A DNA stretch of 64,000 bases from Simplicispira sp. 125. GTDB taxonomy: Bacteria; Pseudomonadota; Gammaproteobacteria; Burkholderiales; Burkholderiaceae_C. The notes beneath the pieces are model-generated. The model was given only the letters and a program-made list of their open reading frames with translations. It did no database searches and had not been told where the DNA came from. Position 1 is the first letter of the stretch. Every line of letters starts with the position of its first letter. The stretch lies in contig NZ_QEKM01000001.1 of NCBI RefSeq assembly GCF_003096555.1, positions 3,658,001 through 3,722,000 on the forward strand. The letters run 5' to 3'. Both the position numbers and the translations under genes were made by a program. Positions 59,842-64,000 of this stretch are shown in pieces.

Positions 59842-60270
59842 GTGTTTCAAGGGGCTTCTTCGCTCAGTCTGGATGCGAAGGGTCGGCTTTCTGTGCCGAC
59901 CCGGCATCGTGACGTCCTGAGCGCGACCGCCTCCGGCATGCTCACCATCACCCGGCACCCGCACGGCTGCCTGATGGTGTTCCCGCGCCCCGAGTGGGAA
60001 AAATTCCGCGAACGCATTGCGCAGCTGCCCATGTCGGCACAAGGCTGGAAGCGCATCTTCATGGGCTACGCGATGGATGTGGACATGGATGCCACGGGCC
60101 GGGTGCTGGTCTCTCCTGAGCTGCGCCAGGCCGCCAGCATCACCAAGGAAGCCATTCTGCTGGGCATGGGCAACCACCTGGAGCTGTGGGACAAGGGCGC
60201 CTACGAGGCCCAGGAAGCCAAGGCCATGCAGGACGCGATGCCCGATGTTTTCAGTGACTTTTCGTTCTGA
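59842..60270 (+). CDS. mraZ: Transcriptional regulator MraZ
   Basis: Protein of 142 residues with a GTG start at 59842 preceded by AAGGGG. It has the standard N-terminus VFQGASSLSLDAKGRLSVPTRHR and a second copy of the AbrB-like fold with DATGRVLVSPELR. MraZ binds DNA repeats upstream of its operon as a ring-shaped oligomer and represses the division and cell-wall cluster. Its target repeats are present at 59748-59781. It is the first gene of mraZ-rsmH-ftsL-ftsI-murE. Confidence 0.96.
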   Translation: MFQGASSLSLDAKGRLSVPTRHRDVLSATASGMLTITRHPHGCLMVFPRPEWEKFRERIAQLPMSAQGWKRIFMGYAMDVDMDATGRVLVSPELRQAASITKEAILLGMGNHLELWDKGAYEAQEAKAMQDAMPDVFSDFSF

Positions 60271-60279
60271 GGGCGTACG

Positions 60280-61203
60280 GTGACCGGCCAGTCCTTACAC
60301 ACCACGGTGCTGCTCGAAGAAGCGGTCGACGCATTGCTGGGCGGCGCAGGCGATGCACCGGCCGGTACCTGGATCGACGCCACCTTTGGCAGGGGAGGGC
60401 ATTCGCGGCGGATCCTCTCACGGCTCTCGCCGCAGGGGTGTCTGCTGGCGTTCGACAAGGACCCCGAAGCCATTCAAGAAGCAGCGCGCATCCCGGATGC
60501 GCGCTTTTCCATTCGGCACGAGGGATTTCGCCACCTGGCGGATTTACCGCCCGCCAGTGCCGCGGGTGTGCTCATGGATCTGGGCGTGAGTTCACCGCAG
60601 ATCGACACCCCGGAGCGGGGTTTCAGTTTTCGTTTCGACGGTCCGCTGGACATGCGCATGGACACCACGCGTGGTCAAAGCGTGGCCGAGTGGTTGGCGG
60701 ACGCCGAAGTAGGGCAGATTGCGGAGGTGATACGTGAATATGGTGAAGAACGGTTTGCTGGCCCCATTGCAAAGGCGATTGTTGCTCGGCGGCAGGAAAG
60801 GGGGCCTCTCGCAACCACTGCAGAACTGGCCGATCTCGTGGCTGGCACGGTCAAAACCCGCGAGCAGGGCCAGAACCCTGCAACGCGCACATTTCAGGCT
60901 CTTCGGATTTTCATCAACGCCGAACTTGAAGAGTTGCAACAGGCGCTAGAAGCCAGCCTGCAGGTGCTGCAGCCAGGCGGGCGCTTGGTGGTCATCAGCT
61001 TTCATTCGCTGGAAGACCGCATCGTCAAGCAGTTCATCGCCTTGCATTCCAAAGAGGTGTTCGACCGCCGTGCTCCGTTTGCCGTGCCCCAGCCCATGCG
61101 GCTCAGGGCGCTCGATCGCATCAAACCGGGCGCAGCGGAGGTTGCGGCCAATCCGCGCGCGCGCAGTGCGGTCATGCGCGTGGCTGAGCGTACCGAGGTC
61201 TGA
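60280..61203 (+). CDS. rsmH: 16S rRNA m4C1402 methyltransferase RsmH
   Basis: Protein of 307 residues with a GTG start. SAM-binding region [17 protein letters not shown], then [42 protein letters not shown] and [16 protein letters not shown] are highly conserved in RsmH (MraW). It methylates N4 of C1402 in 16S rRNA, which fine-tunes start codon choice. It follows mraZ by 9 bases, and ftsL begins 3 bases after its stop. Confidence 0.97.
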   Translation: MTGQSLHTTVLLEEAVDALLGGAGDAPAGTWIDATFGRGGHSRRILSRLSPQGCLLAFDKDPEAIQEAARIPDARFSIRHEGFRHLADLPPASAAGVLMDLGVSSPQIDTPERGFSFRFDGPLDMRMDTTRGQSVAEWLADAEVGQIAEVIREYGEERFAGPIAKAIVARRQERGPLATTAELADLVAGTVKTREQGQNPATRTFQALRIFINAELEELQQALEASLQVLQPGGRLVVISFHSLEDRIVKQFIALHSKEVFDRRAPFAVPQPMRLRALDRIKPGAAEVAANPRARSAVMRVAERTEV

Positions 61204-61206
61204 GCC

Positions 61207-61503
61207 ATGGCACGCCTGAATCTTCTGCTTTTTGCCTTGGTCATGGGCAGTGCCCTGTACCTGGTGCACACGCAGTACGAGTCGCGCCTGCTTTACACCG
61301 CGCTGGACCGTGCGGTCGCCGAAGCGCGCCGCCTGGAAACCGAGCAACATCGACTCGAGGTGGAAAAGCGGGCCCAGGCCACGCCACTGCGCGTGGAAAC
61401 CCTGGCGCGAGCCAAGCTGCAGATGCGCACTGCCACGCCAGCCATCACCCAGTACGTGCCGGACCCGCTGCCTGGCGTGGTCGCATCGAAGGTGCGTCCA
61501 TGA
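61207..61503 (+). CDS. ftsL: Cell division protein FtsL
   Basis: Small bitopic protein of 98 residues: a short cytoplasmic N-terminus, one membrane segment (LLLFALVMGSALYLV, residues about 4-19), and a periplasmic coiled coil with leucine-rich heptads (RLETEQHRLEVEKRAQA). It forms the FtsQLB complex that activates FtsWI. Its stop overlaps the ftsI start in ATGA. Confidence 0.93.
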   Translation: MARLNLLLFALVMGSALYLVHTQYESRLLYTALDRAVAEARRLETEQHRLEVEKRAQATPLRVETLARAKLQMRTATPAITQYVPDPLPGVVASKVRP

Positions 61504-63245
61504 GCCGCAGTGTGCTCTACACCTCCAGCCCCCTGCTGGCCAGCAAGACGCCGGTATGGCGCAGCAAATTCATCGTGGCGATGATTGCGCTGGGTTTTGT
61601 CGGCCTGGGTGCCCGTGCCGCCTATGTGCAGGTGGTGGGCAATGACTTCTTTCAGCGCCAGGGCGAGGTGCGCTTTGCGCGCACCCTGGAGTTACCGGCC
61701 AACCGGGGCCGTATTCTCGATCGCAATGGTCTGATCCTGGCGTCCAGCGTGCCCGCAGCCAGCATCTGGGCCATCCCCGAGGATGTGGACCAAGACAAGC
61801 CCGAAGTGCGGGCCAAGCTCAAGGAGCTAGCGCGCCTGATGGGTATGCCGCTGGCCGAACTGCAGCGCAAACTGGCCGACGAGGACAAGACCTTCGTCTG
61901 GATTCGGCGCCAGCTGGACTGGGATGTAGGGCAGCAAATTGCTGCGCTGGCGATTCCCGGCATTTACCAACGCAAAGAATACAAGCGCCAGTACCCTGAA
62001 GGTGAGTCCGCAGCCCATGTGGTGGGGTTCACCAATGTGGAAGACAAGGGTCAGGAGGGCATGGAGCTGGCGTTCAACGATCTGCTGGCCGGGCGTGCCG
62101 GGTCGCGCCGCGTCATCAAAGACCGCATGGGTCGGGTGGTCGAGGGGGTGGGCGAGGTAGTGCCGCCGATGGACGGGCGCGACATGCAGCTGTCCATCGA
62201 CAGCAAAGTGCAGTTTTTTGCCTACCAGAAGCTGCGCGACCAGGTCATCGCACACAAGGCCAAGGCCGGTAGCGTGGTGGTGCTCGACGCCGTCACGGGC
62301 GAAGTGCTGGCGCTGGCCAACTATCCCAGCTATTCGCCCGACAAGCGGCAGAACCTCACGGGCGAGCAGTTGCGCAACCGCGCCATCACCGATACCTTCG
62401 AGCCTGGCTCGACCATGAAGCCCTTCACGATCGGGCTGGCGCTCGATAGCGGCCGTGTCAAGCCTGGCACGCTGGTGGACACCACACCTGGGCGCCTGAC
62501 CATCACCGGCTCAACGATCTCGGATACGCACAACTACGGCGTGCTCACGGTCGAAGGCGTGATCCAGAAGTCAAGCAACGTGGGCACCACCAAACTGGCC
62601 ATGCAGATGCCGGCGCGCGAGATGTGGGAGACCTTCTCGGCCGCCGGATTCGGGCAGAAGCCCCATGTGGGCTTTCCCGGTGCGGTCAGTGGTCGGCTGC
62701 GCCCCTACAAGAGCTGGCGCCCGATCGAGCAGGCCACCATGTCCTATGGCTACGGCCTGTCGGCCAGCCTGTTCCAGATGGCGCGCTCGTACACCGTGTT
62801 TGCGCACAACGGCCAGATCATTCCCGCCACCATGCTCAAGAGCTCTGAGCCTGCGGTCGGCGTGCCGGTGTTCTCCCCCAAAACTGCCGACGAGGTGCGC
62901 AAGATGCTGCAGATGGCCGCCGGCCCCGGCGGCACGGGCCAGAAGGCCCAGACGGTGGGCTACTCGGTCGGCGGCAAGTCGGGCACGGCGCGCAAACAGG
63001 TGGGCAAGAGCTATTCCAGCGGTAAGTACCGCGCCTGGTTCACCGGCATGGCGCCCATTGACAAGCCGCGCATCATCGTCGCCGTGATGGTCGACGAGCC
63101 GAGCAACGGCGTGTACTACGGCGGCGCCGTGGCCGCACCCGTGTTCAGCGAGGTGGTGCAGCAAACGCTGCGCATGATGGGCGCGCAGCCGGACATGGCC
63201 GTCAAGCCGCAGATCGTCGCCGACACGGTGGAGGAGTCGGTGTGA
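61500..63245 (+). CDS. ftsI: Peptidoglycan transpeptidase FtsI (PBP3)
   Basis: Class B penicillin-binding protein of 581 residues. One membrane anchor near residues 25-45 (FIVAMIALGFVGLGARAAYVQV) precedes a pedestal domain. The transpeptidase domain has the active-site Ser304 in EPGSTMKPF, SSN in KSSNVGTTKLA, and KSGT in GGKSGTARKQ. It cross-links septal peptidoglycan with FtsW. Its stop TGA shares one base with the murE ATG. Confidence 0.97.
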   Translation: MSRSVLYTSSPLLASKTPVWRSKFIVAMIALGFVGLGARAAYVQVVGNDFFQRQGEVRFARTLELPANRGRILDRNGLILASSVPAASIWAIPEDVDQDKPEVRAKLKELARLMGMPLAELQRKLADEDKTFVWIRRQLDWDVGQQIAALAIPGIYQRKEYKRQYPEGESAAHVVGFTNVEDKGQEGMELAFNDLLAGRAGSRRVIKDRMGRVVEGVGEVVPPMDGRDMQLSIDSKVQFFAYQKLRDQVIAHKAKAGSVVVLDAVTGEVLALANYPSYSPDKRQNLTGEQLRNRAITDTFEPGSTMKPFTIGLALDSGRVKPGTLVDTTPGRLTITGSTISDTHNYGVLTVEGVIQKSSNVGTTKLAMQMPAREMWETFSAAGFGQKPHVGFPGAVSGRLRPYKSWRPIEQATMSYGYGLSASLFQMARSYTVFAHNGQIIPATMLKSSEPAVGVPVFSPKTADEVRKMLQMAAGPGGTGQKAQTVGYSVGGKSGTARKQVGKSYSSGKYRAWFTGMAPIDKPRIIVAVMVDEPSNGVYYGGAVAAPVFSEVVQQTLRMMGAQPDMAVKPQIVADTVEESV

Positions 63246-64000
63246 TGCAGATGATCCAGACCCCTTCGCAAGCCGTGCAGTGGCTGCGTGCGCATGTCAC
63301 GGGCACGCTGCAGACCGACAGCCGCCAGGTGATGCCCGGTGATGGCTTCATCGCCTGGCCCGGTGCGGCGACTGATGGCCGTTCGCATGTACCGGATGCC
63401 CTGGTGCGCGGCGCAGCGGCCTGCCTGGTCGAGCACGAGGGCGTGGAAGCCTTTGCCTTCGACAGTCTGGTTGTTGCCGCGCTGCCACGCCTCAAGCAGG
63501 CAACCGGCCTGATCGCTGCCGAATGGTTTGGCGCACCGGGCGATGCACTCGCTGTGGTGGCGGTTACCGGCACCAACGGCAAAACCAGCACCGCGTGGTG
63601 GTTGGCCCATGCACTCTCAAAGTTGCAGCACGATGCGCTTTCTCCATGCGCCCTGGTGGGTACTTTGGGCATTGGAATGCCGGGGCATCTCGAATCCACC
63701 GGGATGACCACGCCCGACCCGGTGCGTTTGCAGCAGGCCTTTCGCCAGTTTGTCGATGCGGGCGTGCGCGCCTGCGCCATCGAGGCCTCGTCCATCGGCC
63801 TGGCCGAACACCGCCTGGCTGGCACGCCTATCCGCGTGGCCGTGTTTACCAACTTTACGCAGGACCACCTCGACTACCACCTCGACATGGACGCCTACTG
63901 GCAAGCCAAAAGGGCGCTGTTCGATTGGCCTGGGTTGCAGGCCGCGGTGGTAAACATCGACGACCCGCACGGTGCCGAGTTGCACAGTGCCCTGGCCGGG
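63245..64000 (+). CDS. murE: UDP-MurNAc-tripeptide synthetase MurE (truncated by window end)
   Basis: The reading frame is open from ATG 63245 to the end of the window (252 residues), so the C-terminal half is missing. The start overlaps the ftsI stop as TGATG. The N-terminal domain has TDSRQVMPGDGFIAWPGAATDGRSHV. ATP binding is marked by VVAVTGTNGKTSTAWWLA (near residue 100), and CAIEASSIGL and TNFTQDHLDYH follow in the central domain. MurE adds meso-diaminopimelate to UDP-MurNAc-Ala-Glu, using the product of the dapF gene upstream. A second in-frame ATG at 63251 is possible. Confidence 0.96.
   Translation, partial: MQMIQTPSQAVQWLRAHVTGTLQTDSRQVMPGDGFIAWPGAATDGRSHVPDALVRGAAACLVEHEGVEAFAFDSLVVAALPRLKQATGLIAAEWFGAPGDALAVVAVTGTNGKTSTAWWLAHALSKLQHDALSPCALVGTLGIGMPGHLESTGMTTPDPVRLQQAFRQFVDAGVRACAIEASSIGLAEHRLAGTPIRVAVFTNFTQDHLDYHLDMDAYWQAKRALFDWPGLQAAVVNIDDPHGAELHSALAG

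Overview
The window looks like chromosomal DNA of a beta-proteobacterium of the Comamonadaceae (Burkholderiales), probably Acidovorax-like. The evidence is the uniformly GC-rich coding sequence, a dksA / STAS-like gene / hslVU / mraZ-rsmH-ftsL-ftsI-murE gene order, a TRAP transporter and GltIJKL-type importer of beta-proteobacterial style, and dispersed palindromic repeats of a kind I associate with this family. No phage, insertion sequence, tRNA, rRNA operon or CRISPR array was seen. The taxonomic call is inference from gene content, not a database match.

Layout. 1-2.0 kb: end of an OmpR-type response regulator and its sensor kinase. 2.1-2.7 kb: slmA-like TetR regulator. 2.8-16.2 kb: a fatty-acid/acyl-CoA degradation island (TetR regulator with a palindromic operator, acyl-CoA dehydrogenase, DUF2147 protein, a hydroxyacyl-CoA dehydrogenase/enoyl-CoA hydratase fusion, thiolase, several hotdog thioesterases, two more enoyl-CoA hydratases, a second TetR regulator), with a bactofilin inside it. 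16.3-18.1 kb: Atm1-type ABC exporter. 18.2-24.2 kb: a tripartite RND efflux operon on the minus strand. 24.4-30.1 kb: aspartate ammonia-lyase, a DctPQM TRAP transporter and a divergent LysR regulator. 30.3-34.5 kb: a polar amino-acid ABC importer with two tandem binding proteins. 34.7-39.1 kb: small protein, pyrC, an NYN-LOTUS protein, a DUF3025 protein and htpX. 39.1-50.8 kb, mostly minus strand: SUMF1-like lipoprotein, FAD oxidoreductase, cysK, methyltransferase, rnpB (plus strand), M48 protease, DUF898 protein, pseudouridine-synthase homologue, Nudix-MBL fusion, glutathione transferase. 50.9-64 kb, plus strand: dapF, DUF484, xerC, a COG0523 GTPase, dksA, a STAS-like protein, hslVU and the start of the division and cell-wall cluster, running off the end inside murE.

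How the genes work together. The 2.8-16.2 kb block supplies a complete beta-oxidation cycle plus thioesterases that can release CoA. The 24-34 kb block couples carboxylate and amino-acid uptake to aspartate/fumarate conversion. The right end holds house-keeping functions: lysine/peptidoglycan precursor synthesis, chromosome dimer resolution, stringent-response control, proteolysis and septal peptidoglycan synthesis. The mraZ promoter region carries four AGTG repeats at exactly 10-bp spacing, the expected MraZ operator.

The least expected feature is a dispersed palindromic element (called family A here). It has about twelve copies across the window, several directly after stop codons where they can fold as terminator-like hairpins, and five lying in frame inside protein-coding genes (histidine kinase, DUF2147 signal peptide, DUF3025, Nudix-MBL, dapF). 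A second, GC-rich family (B) sits at five gene ends between 45.7 and 52.5 kb. Two of its copies share a perfect 46-bp inverted repeat flanking a three-gene segment.
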